NCBI GenBank assembly: GCA_016649775.1 | Contig: JAENWY010000048.1 | Location: forward strand, 1 to 11,546 | Direction: 5' to 3' | Source: Spirochaetaceae bacterium | Lineage (GTDB): Bacteria > Spirochaetota > Spirochaetia > Sphaerochaetales > Sphaerochaetaceae | Length of the DNA: 11,546 nucleotides | Shown: positions 1 to 6,404 of the stretch, piece by piece | Layout of the letters: each line of letters opens with the position of its first letter | How positions within the stretch are numbered: position 1 is the stretch's first letter | Notes under the pieces: model-generated | Told to the model about the DNA's origin: nothing | The model's input: only the letters and a program-made list of their open reading frames with translations | Databases searched by the model: none | Translations under genes and position numbers: made by a program

Positions 1-6
1 ATTTTT

Positions 7-438
7 TTAAGCTAAATTCTTCTCTTGTATCATATTATAAGCAATCTCTACTGCTTCTTCCATTGCTGTTGTACAAGGAACTAAAGGTTCAACCACTTCT
101 TTATCTTCACCCTTTATTTCGAAGCAATAATATGAACCAGTTCTTTTCTTAAATTTATCAAGAAATTCAGAACTTAATTTATAAGTATCACTCTTAGTTG
201 GGATTTCTATAGTACCGGATGAAGCAAGAGAGGAGATAATAAATAGAGCACCTACAGCTGCACCACAAGTACCAAAATGATTACCCATTCCAGCACCAAA
301 GGCCTCAGTTAATGAATAAATATCTTTCTTATCAATATCTACATAATCAGAAAGAGACAAAGCGGTGGATTGTGCACAGTTAATTCCCTTATCATGATAC
401 ATAATTACATCTTTTTTTAATTCGTTTAAAGTTTTCAT
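7..438 (-). CDS. C_GCAxxG_C_C family protein (putative redox protein)
   Basis: The product is a 143-residue cytoplasmic protein of the C_GCAxxG_C_C family, which is named for its cysteine pattern and is suspected, not proven, to be redox-active or metal-binding. Visible family features are C21 in the N-terminal NCAQS segment, the glycine-rich core around residues 48-64 (AFGAGMG then GTCGAAVGA, with C58), and the later cysteines C105 and C122. No signal peptide or membrane helix is seen. I chose the ATG at 438 because translation from there begins MKTLNELKKD, as expected. The only longer in-frame start is a TTG at 477, which would add 13 unfamiliar residues and overlap promoter-like sequence. 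No Shine-Dalgarno site is visible. Two TATAAT boxes lie just upstream, so the transcript may have a very short leader. It is a single gene near the window edge; its substrate is unknown. Confidence 0.85.
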   Translation of the reverse strand: MKTLNELKKDVIMYHDKGINCAQSTALSLSDYVDIDKKDIYSLTEAFGAGMGNHFGTCGAAVGALFIISSLASSGTIEIPTKSDTYKLSSEFLDKFKKRTGSYYCFEIKGEDKEVVEPLVPCTTAMEEAVEIAYNMIQEKNLA

Positions 439-447
439 AAACTTTAT

Positions 448-477
448 ATTATACGTATTATATAATTGGTGCAACAA
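448..477 (-). promoter_or_regulatory. Possible promoter of the C_GCAxxG_C_C gene
   Basis: On the minus strand there is a perfect TATAAT at 453-448 and a second at 462-457. A weak -35-like TTGTTG at 477-472 lies 18 bp from the first box. Only nine bases separate the 448-453 box from the ATG, so if that box is used the mRNA would be almost leaderless. The surrounding DNA is very AT-rich, so chance matches are easy. Confidence 0.35.
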
Positions 478-734
478 AAATTATTAGTTTTTCTATTAGA
501 AAAATATTTGAATATTTTGAATTAATAATATGACAACTCATAATAATCAAAATTCAAAAAAATCAATAATTTTGAATAAACTCAAAAAAATAGTAGTTAT
601 TATATATTTCTTAATTCAGCAGTCAATTCTATTTTCTTCTTTTACTATTTTTAAATCAATAAATGAATAAAATATTCATATTTATTTACAATTTTCTGTT
701 GCTTTTTTTTACACATTTAACGATATTAGTATAT

Positions 735-1154
735 ATGAAAAATAAATTTGAAAAATGGCTAATGGATTTTAAAAGAACGCATAATGGTAATGATGAATTG
801 GGATTAGTCCTATTAATTATTTCATTAGCACTAAATCTAGTTTCAGCTCTTGTTGGAATACCTATTATAATGGCAGTAATCCAAGCAGGAAGTTTATTAT
901 GTTTTGGTGGAAGTATATTTAGATTTTTCTCTAAAAATAAAAGTATAAGAGCTACAGAGAATTATAAATTAACTCACATAAAAGATACAATTTCCCAATA
1001 TATTAAAGATCAAAAATTTTATTTAAAAGAATCAAAAACTCATAAATTTTATTCTTGTCCTGATTGTGGAACAGTTTGTAGAGTTCCAAAAGGAAAAGGG
1101 AAAATAAAAATAAAATGTCCTAACTGCGGAAAATCATTTGTTAAGAAAACTTAA
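735..1154 (+). CDS. Small membrane protein with C-terminal zinc ribbon
   Basis: The protein has 139 residues from the chosen start. It has a charged N-terminus, a hydrophobic stretch at about residues 22-63 that can form one or two membrane helices, and a basic linker. At the C-terminus is a zinc-ribbon-like domain with paired cysteines C108-x2-C111 and C128-x2-C131, separated by the basic segment RVPKGKGKIKIK. This layout resembles small zinc-ribbon membrane proteins common in anaerobes whose function is unknown. An in-frame ATG at 663 would add 24 very hydrophobic residues (MNKIFIFIYNFLLLFFTHLT and so on). I prefer 735 because the family-like part begins there, but neither start has a Shine-Dalgarno site, so the longer form with an extra helix is possible. 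The gene converges with the merR gene. The metal and any partner are unknown. Confidence 0.7.
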   Translation: MKNKFEKWLMDFKRTHNGNDELGLVLLIISLALNLVSALVGIPIIMAVIQAGSLLCFGGSIFRFFSKNKSIRATENYKLTHIKDTISQYIKDQKFYLKESKTHKFYSCPDCGTVCRVPKGKGKIKIKCPNCGKSFVKKT

Positions 1155-1178
1155 TAAACTATTAGTTCAAACAAATAC

Positions 1179-1220
1179 AAATACCTTCAAAAAATAAAAC
1201 ATTAATTTTTGGGGGTATTT
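1179..1220. terminator. Possible weak bidirectional terminator between convergent genes
   Basis: A 7-bp inverted repeat (AAATACC at 1179-1185, GGTATTT at 1214-1220) encloses an inner A-run/T-run pairing (about 1189-1194 with 1206-1210). It lies between the stop codons of two converging genes and touches the merR stop. The stem is AT-rich and the U-tract on either side is poor, so this is tentative. Confidence 0.3.
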
Positions 1221-1678
1221 TATTCATCTCCATCTTCTTGATAAAAAATACATTTTTCACCAAAACTACAATTTTTACAATCTAAACCTGGACACTGTCT
1301 AAAGTTTGACCCTGTTTCTAATTGTCTAATATGCCAACTTATAGAATCTATTCGAGATTCTAATGCTAATTTTTTATCAATTGCAATTGATAATTTATTT
1401 CTATATTGATGCAATAACTCATTACGCCTTTTACTACCATCTTTATCTTCACCACTCATATTAATAATAAATTTTATTTCATCAAGTGAGAAATTTAGAC
1501 TCTTTAATTCTATTATTCTTTTTAAGACAACAACAGATCTATCATCATAGTATCTCTGTCCACCCTCAGATCTTTGAGTTGGATTAACTAGTCCAATAGA
1601 TTCGTAGTAACGAACAGTTCTTATTGTTACTTTTGCTAATTTAGAAATATCACCAATCCTATATTTTACATCATTCAT
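1220..1678 (-). CDS. MerR-family transcriptional regulator with C-terminal Cys cluster
   Basis: The product is a 152-residue DNA-binding regulator. Residues 6-32 (YRIGDISKLAKVTIRTVRYY) form the typical MerR winged helix-turn-helix start, and the wing region follows around SEGGQRYYDD. Residues 80-122 look like the dimerising coiled coil. The C-terminal effector region has four cysteines, C129, C134, C137 and C143 (spacing C-x4-C-x2-C-x5-C). MerR proteins usually untwist a promoter with a long spacer when the effector binds. This cysteine spacing is similar to, but not the same as, the Fe-S cluster motif of SoxR, so a metal, Fe-S or thiol signal is plausible (inference). It is divergent from radC, 55 bp away, with a dyad in between that could be its operator. 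No target gene is proven. Confidence 0.88.
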   Translation of the reverse strand: MNDVKYRIGDISKLAKVTIRTVRYYESIGLVNPTQRSEGGQRYYDDRSVVVLKRIIELKSLNFSLDEIKFIINMSGEDKDGSKRRNELLHQYRNKLSIAIDKKLALESRIDSISWHIRQLETGSNFRQCPGLDCKNCSFGEKCIFYQEDGDE

Positions 1679-1696
1679 ACAAAATTATTAACACAA

Positions 1697-1719
1697 TTCA
1701 AGCAATTGGACAAGTTGAA
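1697..1719. promoter_or_regulatory. Dyad in the merR-radC intergenic region (candidate operator)
   Basis: TTCAA at 1697-1701 and TTGAA at 1715-1719 form an inverted repeat with a 13-bp centre. It sits between two divergent genes and overlaps possible promoter elements. On the minus strand TTGTCC (1713-1708) lies 18 bp from AATAAT. On the plus strand TATAAT at 1724-1729 ends four bases before the radC ATG. Size and placement fit a MerR-type operator, but the arms are short and AT-rich. Confidence 0.35.
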
Positions 1720-1733
1720 GATATATAATAGAT

Positions 1734-2417
1734 ATGAAGTATCAAATAAAACAAAATAATTCACTTAACATTCATGAAATTCCTTTAGACTCACGGCCTA
1801 GAGAACGAATGAAAACTAATGGAGTTTCCTCACTATCAGATGAAGAGTTAGTAGCTGTTTTACTAGGTAGTGGTTCAAAAGGAAATAATGTTGCAATTTT
1901 GGCTAGAAATGTAATTGACGTATTAGATAAAAAACCAAATGCAACCTATGAAGATTTACTTAGAATTAAAGGTCTTGGCCCTGCAAAAATTAGTTTAATA
2001 TGTTCAGCCTTAGAAATTGGAAGAAGAAGGATTCCATTAAAAAAAAGACAAGTAATTGAGCCTAAAGACGCTTATAAACTCGTTTGCCACTATTCAACTA
2101 GAAAGCAAGAACAATTTGTGGTTATAAGTGTTAACAGTGCCTATGAAGCTATATCTGTTGATGTAGCTTCAATGGGGACCGTAAATCAATGTATGGTGCA
2201 TCCACGGGAAGTTTTTGCTCCTGCAATTTCTAAAAGTGCTATTGCAGTAATATTAACTCACAATCATCCTACAGGAAATTTGACTCCCTCAAATAATGAT
2301 TTAATGATTACAAAAAGATTAAAACAATGTGGAGAAATACTTGGAATAAGAGTTATTGATCACATTATATTTAGTGAAGATAATTTTCATTCTATGGAAG
2401 ATGAAGGGGAATTGTAA
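1734..2417 (+). CDS. radC: RadC/UPF0758 family JAB-domain protein
   Basis: The product has 227 residues, the usual length for RadC-like proteins. The N-terminal part starts with IHEIPLDSRPRERM and carries a helix-hairpin-helix-like segment (LLRIKGLGPAKISLI, residues 75-89). The C-terminal MPN/JAB domain has an intact JAMM metal site: E159, H176-x-H178, S186 and D189 (THNHPTGNLTPSNND). The family was once linked to DNA repair, but that role is not supported in model bacteria. A metal-dependent hydrolase acting in DNA metabolism is a family-level guess. It is a single gene transcribed away from merR and toward the his operon. A TATAAT at 1724-1729 lies so close to the ATG that the mRNA would be nearly leaderless, and no Shine-Dalgarno site is visible. 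Confidence 0.95.
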   Translation: MKYQIKQNNSLNIHEIPLDSRPRERMKTNGVSSLSDEELVAVLLGSGSKGNNVAILARNVIDVLDKKPNATYEDLLRIKGLGPAKISLICSALEIGRRRIPLKKRQVIEPKDAYKLVCHYSTRKQEQFVVISVNSAYEAISVDVASMGTVNQCMVHPREVFAPAISKSAIAVILTHNHPTGNLTPSNNDLMITKRLKQCGEILGIRVIDHIIFSEDNFHSMEDEGEL

Positions 2418-2433
2418 TATAAATATAAATGCA

Positions 2434-2461
2434 TAAAAAAAGAGGGTGTTTAAAAGCACCC
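2434..2461 (-). terminator. Intrinsic terminator of the his operon (possibly bidirectional)
   Basis: The hairpin arms are GGGTGT at 2444-2449 and GCACCC at 2456-2461, with a 6-nt loop and one G-U pair. Read on the minus strand, the stem is followed by TC and then a run of seven or more T residues (complement of the A-run from 2434), about 30 bp past the hisIE stop. On the plus strand it is followed by ATGTTTTAAA, so it may also stop radC transcripts, less efficiently. Confidence 0.85.
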
Positions 2462-2481
2462 ATGTTTTAAAATTATAAATA

Positions 2482-2511
2482 ACAGGTACTCTTTAAGAGT
2501 GACGTTCCTGT
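2482..2511. repeat. Inverted repeat overlapping the hisIE stop codon
   Basis: ACTCTT at 2488-2493 and AAGAGT at 2495-2500 form a perfect 6-bp stem. An outer pair, ACAGG (2482-2486) with CCTGT (2507-2511), could extend it. It includes the last codons and stop of hisIE, just before the main terminator. It could aid termination or protect the 3' end of the his mRNA. This is seen only as a repeat; the function is inferred. Confidence 0.5.
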
Positions 2512-3119
2512 AAGCATTCAAGAACATCCATTAGTTTAATATCTCTATAAGTTAATAGAACTTGTAGATGATATAATAAATCAGCTGTTTCATTAATTAA
2601 TAAATCATTACTTTTATTTTGTGATTCAATAACAACTTCAACGGCTTCTTCTCCAACTTTTTGTGCAATTTTCTTAATACCTCTTGAGAATAGATTATTT
2701 GTATAAGATCCTTCTACAGGAAAATCTCTTCTATCTTCAATTACTCTTTCTAAATAAAATAAGAAATCTTTTTGGTCAATTTCATCTGCTTTATTTGTTT
2801 CAAAAAAACATGTATCTGCCCCAGTGTGACAAGTTGGACCATTAGGAATTGCATAAACTAATAGTGTATCTTTATCGCAATCCATTTTTATATCCCGTAG
2901 TTGTAAATAGTTGCCACTGCTCTCACCCTTTGTCCAGAGCACATTTCTTGATCGGGAGTAAAAAGTTACAAGGTTTGAATTAATGCTTTGTGCAAGAGAT
3001 TCCTTATTCATGTAACCAACCATTAATACTCTAAGAGTTCTAGCATCCTGTACAACAGCTGGTACTAAACCACCTGATTTTTCAAAGTCGATTTCTTTTA
3101 TCTGTTCTAAAGTTATCAT
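2493..3119 (-). CDS. hisIE: Phosphoribosyl-AMP cyclohydrolase / phosphoribosyl-ATP pyrophosphatase (bifunctional)
   Basis: This fused enzyme (208 residues, normal for HisIE) does steps 2 and 3 of histidine synthesis. Its pyrophosphatase half makes phosphoribosyl-AMP from phosphoribosyl-ATP, and its cyclohydrolase half opens the purine ring. The HisI domain (about 1-112) has LWTKGESSGN at 61-70, the metal site D80-C81-D82, and zinc cysteines C81, C97 (in PTCHTG) and C104. The HisE domain (about 117-205) has the acidic helices GEEAVEVVIE (156-165) and NETADLLYH (176-184), typical of the MazG-like pyrophosphatase fold. It is the last gene of the operon, 10 bp after hisF, with AGGA as ribosome site. 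A strong terminator follows. All key residues are present, so both activities are expected. Confidence 0.98.
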   Translation of the reverse strand: MITLEQIKEIDFEKSGGLVPAVVQDARTLRVLMVGYMNKESLAQSINSNLVTFYSRSRNVLWTKGESSGNYLQLRDIKMDCDKDTLLVYAIPNGPTCHTGADTCFFETNKADEIDQKDFLFYLERVIEDRRDFPVEGSYTNNLFSRGIKKIAQKVGEEAVEVVIESQNKSNDLLINETADLLYHLQVLLTYRDIKLMDVLECLQERHS

Positions 3120-3129
3120 TTATTTTTTC

Positions 3130-3906
3130 CTATAATCGTACACTTATGTTATTATTATTCAAATATCGTTTCAAGTCCCTAATGTCTACTTCACCAAAGT
3201 GAAATATAGAAGCAGCAAGAGCTGCATCAGCACTTCCTGTTGTAAAAACATCTTTAAAATGTTCCATATTACCGGCACCACCACTAGCAATAACAGGTAT
3301 TGAAACTGCATTACTTATTCTAGAGGTTATATCTAAGGAGAAACCCTTTTTAGTACCATCACTATCCATGCTAGTTAATAGTATCTCTCCAGCTCCCCTA
3401 TTATATACATCTTTAGCAAATTCTACTGCATCTAGACCAGTTGCAACCCTGCCACCATGTGTATAGATTTCATATCCATCTAAACCATTTTTATCAAAGG
3501 AATTATTACGTTTAATATCTAGTGCACATACTACGCATTGAGAGCCAAATTCACGAGCCATTTCTTCAATAATGTTGGGATTCTTCACACAAATTGAATT
3601 AATTGATATTTTATCAGCTCCATTACTTAATAGAATATCAACATCATCAAGAGTATTAATACCACCACCGACAGTGAAGGGTATATCAATAGCCTTTGCA
3701 ACATCTTGTACTAGGAAAGTTAAAGTTCTTCTTTTTTCAACAGTAGCTGTTATATCAAGGAATACAAGTTCATCTGCACCTTTTTCACTATATTGAGTAG
3801 CAAGTTCCACTGCATTTCCCGCATCTATTAAATTTACAAAGTTAACTCCTTTTACTGTTCTTCCGTTACAAACATCCAAACAAGGAATAATACGTTTAGC
3901 TAACAT
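3130..3906 (-). CDS. hisF: Imidazole glycerol phosphate synthase, cyclase subunit
   Basis: HisF (258 residues) is the (beta/alpha)8 cyclase half of IGP synthase. With HisH it turns PRFAR and glutamine-derived ammonia into imidazole glycerol phosphate and AICAR. The two catalytic aspartates are at their standard positions, D11 (IPCLDV) and D130 (CALDIK). The phosphate-binding loops are visible as VGGGI (79-83) and IASGGAG near the C-terminus. The ATG overlaps the end of hisA by 11 bp, and a strong GGAGGAG ribosome site lies inside hisA, so translation is probably coupled. It sits next to hisA, its structural relative, and one gene away from its partner hisH. Confidence 0.98.
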   Translation of the reverse strand: MLAKRIIPCLDVCNGRTVKGVNFVNLIDAGNAVELATQYSEKGADELVFLDITATVEKRRTLTFLVQDVAKAIDIPFTVGGGINTLDDVDILLSNGADKISINSICVKNPNIIEEMAREFGSQCVVCALDIKRNNSFDKNGLDGYEIYTHGGRVATGLDAVEFAKDVYNRGAGEILLTSMDSDGTKKGFSLDITSRISNAVSIPVIASGGAGNMEHFKDVFTTGSADAALAASIFHFGEVDIRDLKRYLNNNNISVRL

Positions 3907-4633
3907 TTAAGGTCTCCTCCAGTATTGATAATTCTTTAAGACTTATTCTACCTTCATAAAAAGCTTTTCCAACAATTGCCCCATAACAATTAATCTTTGA
4001 TAAATTAGTTAAATCCTCACTGCAAGAAACACCACCAGAGGCTACTAATTCAAGATTATTATTACAAGTTGTTATTAAACTCTTATATAAATCAAACGAA
4101 GGACCTTTTAACATACCATCTTTACTAATATCTGTTGCTACTACTCTTTTAAAACCTTTATCTAAAAAGGATGTAATAAATTGATGTATTTCAAGATCAC
4201 TCTCTTCCAACCACCCACCAGTTGCTATCATATTGTTTTTACAATCAGCCCCTAATACTAATTTTGATTCACCATATTTTTCAAGCCACTCTAAAACAAG
4301 AGCTCTATTTTTTACGGCTATTGAGCCACAAGTAATACGAGAAGCTCCTGAATTAAAAGCATCTTTAAGAGAGGCAGTACTTTTTACCCCTCCACCAAAA
4401 TCAACAATCAGATTGGTATTACTGCATATCTTTTCTAGAATTTTTAAATTCTTTGGTTCACCACTTTTAGCACCTTCAAGATCAACTAGATGTAGATGAG
4501 TTAATCCAGCATCTTCAAAGGATTTAGCAATATCAAGAGGAGATAGACCATACTGTTTCACACTATTATAGTCTCCTTGATTTAGCCTAACTAGATTCCC
4601 TTCAAATATATCTATAGCAGGAATTATAATCAT
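3896..4633 (-). CDS. hisA: ProFAR isomerase (phosphoribosylformimino-AICAR-P isomerase)
   Basis: HisA (245 residues) catalyses the Amadori rearrangement of ProFAR to PRFAR, the substrate of HisF/HisH. It is a (beta/alpha)8 barrel with the catalytic aspartates D8 (IPAID) and D130 (LGADCK) and the typical TDISKDGMLKGP segment (167-178). Phosphate-binding GGGV (80-83) and ASGGVS near the C-terminus are present. Stretches such as RLNQGDY, HLHLVDLEGAKSG and LEWLEKYG remind me of Bacteroidetes HisA proteins rather than enterobacterial ones (impression, not a search). The start overlaps the hisH stop by one base (TAATG), which is a restart arrangement. Confidence 0.98.
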   Translation of the reverse strand: MIIIPAIDIFEGNLVRLNQGDYNSVKQYGLSPLDIAKSFEDAGLTHLHLVDLEGAKSGEPKNLKILEKICSNTNLIVDFGGGVKSTASLKDAFNSGASRITCGSIAVKNRALVLEWLEKYGESKLVLGADCKNNMIATGGWLEESDLEIHQFITSFLDKGFKRVVATDISKDGMLKGPSFDLYKSLITTCNNNLELVASGGVSCSEDLTNLSKINCYGAIVGKAFYEGRISLKELSILEETLNVS

Positions 4634-5229
4634 TATTTAGCACCTATTTTAAGAAAGTTAGATAATATTTTAGCACCTACTTTTCCACTTTTTTCCGGGT
4701 GGAATTGCACAGCATAATAATTATCTTTATTTATAGCAGCACTATAATCAACACCACAATAATTACAAGTAGCAATAGTATATTCACTCTTTGCCACATA
4801 GTAACTATGCACAAAATAAGTAAAAGAAGCTTCGTCTATATCTTTAAATAAATCAGTTTTCAAATTAGTAATTGTATTCCAACCAACATGAGGGATTTTA
4901 TCGCCAAAGGTAGTATCAAATTTCAGAACAGGAGTATCAATTAAATCAATACAACTACAATTATTTTCTTCCGATTTATTACATATCAATTGCATTCCAA
5001 GACAAATTCCTAAAAATGGTTGTTTCAAAGACTTTAAAGTAGATATTAATTCGGTTTTTTTAAGGTATTCCATCGCAGTAGAGGCCTCACCAACACCAGG
5101 AAAGATAACTCTATCTGCAGATTTTATTACTTTTGGTTCATCGGTTACTACAGACTCTACGCCCAATCTATCTAGAGCATTAATAACAGAACGAATATTT
5201 CCTGCATTATATTTAATAATAGCTACCAT
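4633..5229 (-). CDS. hisH: Imidazole glycerol phosphate synthase, glutaminase subunit
   Basis: HisH (198 residues) is the class I glutamine amidotransferase that feeds ammonia to HisF. The nucleophile C76 lies in GICLGMQ, and H177 and E179 of the triad lie in QFHPEKSG. The oxyanion region is FPGVGEAST (43-51). The normal length and complete triad indicate an active subunit. Its ATG overlaps the hisB stop by one base (TAATG), and AAAGGAG lies just upstream within hisB. Residues 84-93 are cysteine-rich (CNKSEENNCSC), which is unusual for this loop but not in the active site. Confidence 0.98.
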   Translation of the reverse strand: MVAIIKYNAGNIRSVINALDRLGVESVVTDEPKVIKSADRVIFPGVGEASTAMEYLKKTELISTLKSLKQPFLGICLGMQLICNKSEENNCSCIDLIDTPVLKFDTTFGDKIPHVGWNTITNLKTDLFKDIDEASFTYFVHSYYVAKSEYTIATCNYCGVDYSAAINKDNYYAVQFHPEKSGKVGAKILSNFLKIGAK

Positions 5230-6404
5230 TATAGAACTCCTTTTGTTGAAGGTAATTCATTTGAGAAGGGATATCTATAAATTGCTTGTCTAATTGCTTT
5301 GGCAAAACATTTATAAACAGCTTCAATCATATGATGCGAATTACCTTGAGAAACACTAATATTTAGATTACACATTGCACCGTCACTAAATGATTTAAAG
5401 AAGTGTTCAAACATTTCAGTAGGGAAACTTCCAATATACTCTCTCTTAAATTCTACATTCCATACAAAATAAGGACGACCAGAGAAATCAAGAGCACATT
5501 GAGCTAAAACTTCATCCATAGTTAATATATTAAAACCATAACGAGAAATACCTCTCTTATCTCCTAGCGCCTCTCTGATAGCAGTTCCTAGGACTATGGC
5601 AATATCTTCAACACTATGATGTTCATCCACACCTAAATCACCTTGAGCTTTAAGATTAATATCCATATTACTATGTCTTAGCACTTGAGCTAACATGTGA
5701 TCAAAGAATTCAAGGCCTGTTTCAATATTACCTTTACCACTACCATCTAAATTAACACTTAGTTCAATTTTAGTTTCTTTTGTATTTCTAACAACTTTAG
5801 CAGTTCTTTCTAATCTATTATCTGAACCAACTAGAAAGTTAGCAATTTCAAGCCAATTATTAGATTGAAGAGCAATTGTTGATTTTAAAGCATCATATTC
5901 ATCTTTTTTAGGAACTAAATCAATATCGGCAACTTTCCTATCAAATATATCCTTATAGGTAAACCAGATACCTTTTATGCCCATATCATGAGCTAATTTC
6001 ATATCTGTAAGACGATCTCCAATCATGAATGAATTTTGTAAGTCATATCCATTATTTTTATATTCCTCTAGCATAGCGGTTCCAGGTTTTCTACCTGGAC
6101 AATTGTCAGAGGGAAGAGAGAAATCAATCAAAGTATTATCAAATCTAATACCTTCTCCTGCAAGTGTTTCCATAATTCTATTATGAGGTCCATAAAAATT
6201 ATCAAAAGGAAAGGCTGGTGTTCCAACACCATCTTGATTACTAACTAATACAACTTCAAAATTACCTTCTCGGCATATTTGGGATAAACCATTAAATACA
6301 CCAGGTTTATAGATAATCTTATCAAAGCAATCTACTTGTTGCTCAAATACTATAACACCATCTCTATCTATAAATAGAACTGGTTTATTTGAAATTTTTT
6401 TCAT
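5229..6404 (-). CDS. hisB: Histidinol-phosphatase / imidazoleglycerol-phosphate dehydratase (bifunctional)
   Basis: This 391-residue fused enzyme does two steps: dehydration of imidazole glycerol phosphate and, later, dephosphorylation of histidinol phosphate. The N-terminal HAD phosphatase (about 1-165) has D13-x-D15 (FIDRDG), VSNQDG (54-59) and FMIGDRLTD (126-134). The C-terminal dehydratase (about 200-391) has its metal-binding histidine motifs at FFDHML (233-238), DEHHSVED (260-267), FEHFF (332-336) and SHHMIEA (356-362), ending in STKGVL. The loop that binds zinc in the E. coli enzyme (C-x-H-x5-C-x-C) reads DFSLPSDNCPG here, keeping only one of four ligands. A linker of about 35 residues joins the domains. 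The start overlaps hisC by four bases (ATGA), with CGGAG upstream. Confidence 0.97.
   Translation of the reverse strand: MKKISNKPVLFIDRDGVIVFEQQVDCFDKIIYKPGVFNGLSQICREGNFEVVLVSNQDGVGTPAFPFDNFYGPHNRIMETLAGEGIRFDNTLIDFSLPSDNCPGRKPGTAMLEEYKNNGYDLQNSFMIGDRLTDMKLAHDMGIKGIWFTYKDIFDRKVADIDLVPKKDEYDALKSTIALQSNNWLEIANFLVGSDNRLERTAKVVRNTKETKIELSVNLDGSGKGNIETGLEFFDHMLAQVLRHSNMDINLKAQGDLGVDEHHSVEDIAIVLGTAIREALGDKRGISRYGFNILTMDEVLAQCALDFSGRPYFVWNVEFKREYIGSFPTEMFEHFFKSFSDGAMCNLNISVSQGNSHHMIEAVYKCFAKAIRQAIYRYPFSNELPSTKGVL

Noticed and set aside
439..477. Longer form of the C_GCAxxG_C_C protein starting at TTG 477
   Set aside because: The extension is unfamiliar, contains the two TATAAT boxes, and the ATG at 438 gives a standard family N-terminus.
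3572..3796. Plus-strand open frames inside hisF, hisA (4233-4499), hisD (8142-8441) and the DUF308 gene (10240-10470)
   Set aside because: They lie antisense to strongly supported genes, resemble no family I know, and lack ribosome sites. They are coding shadows.
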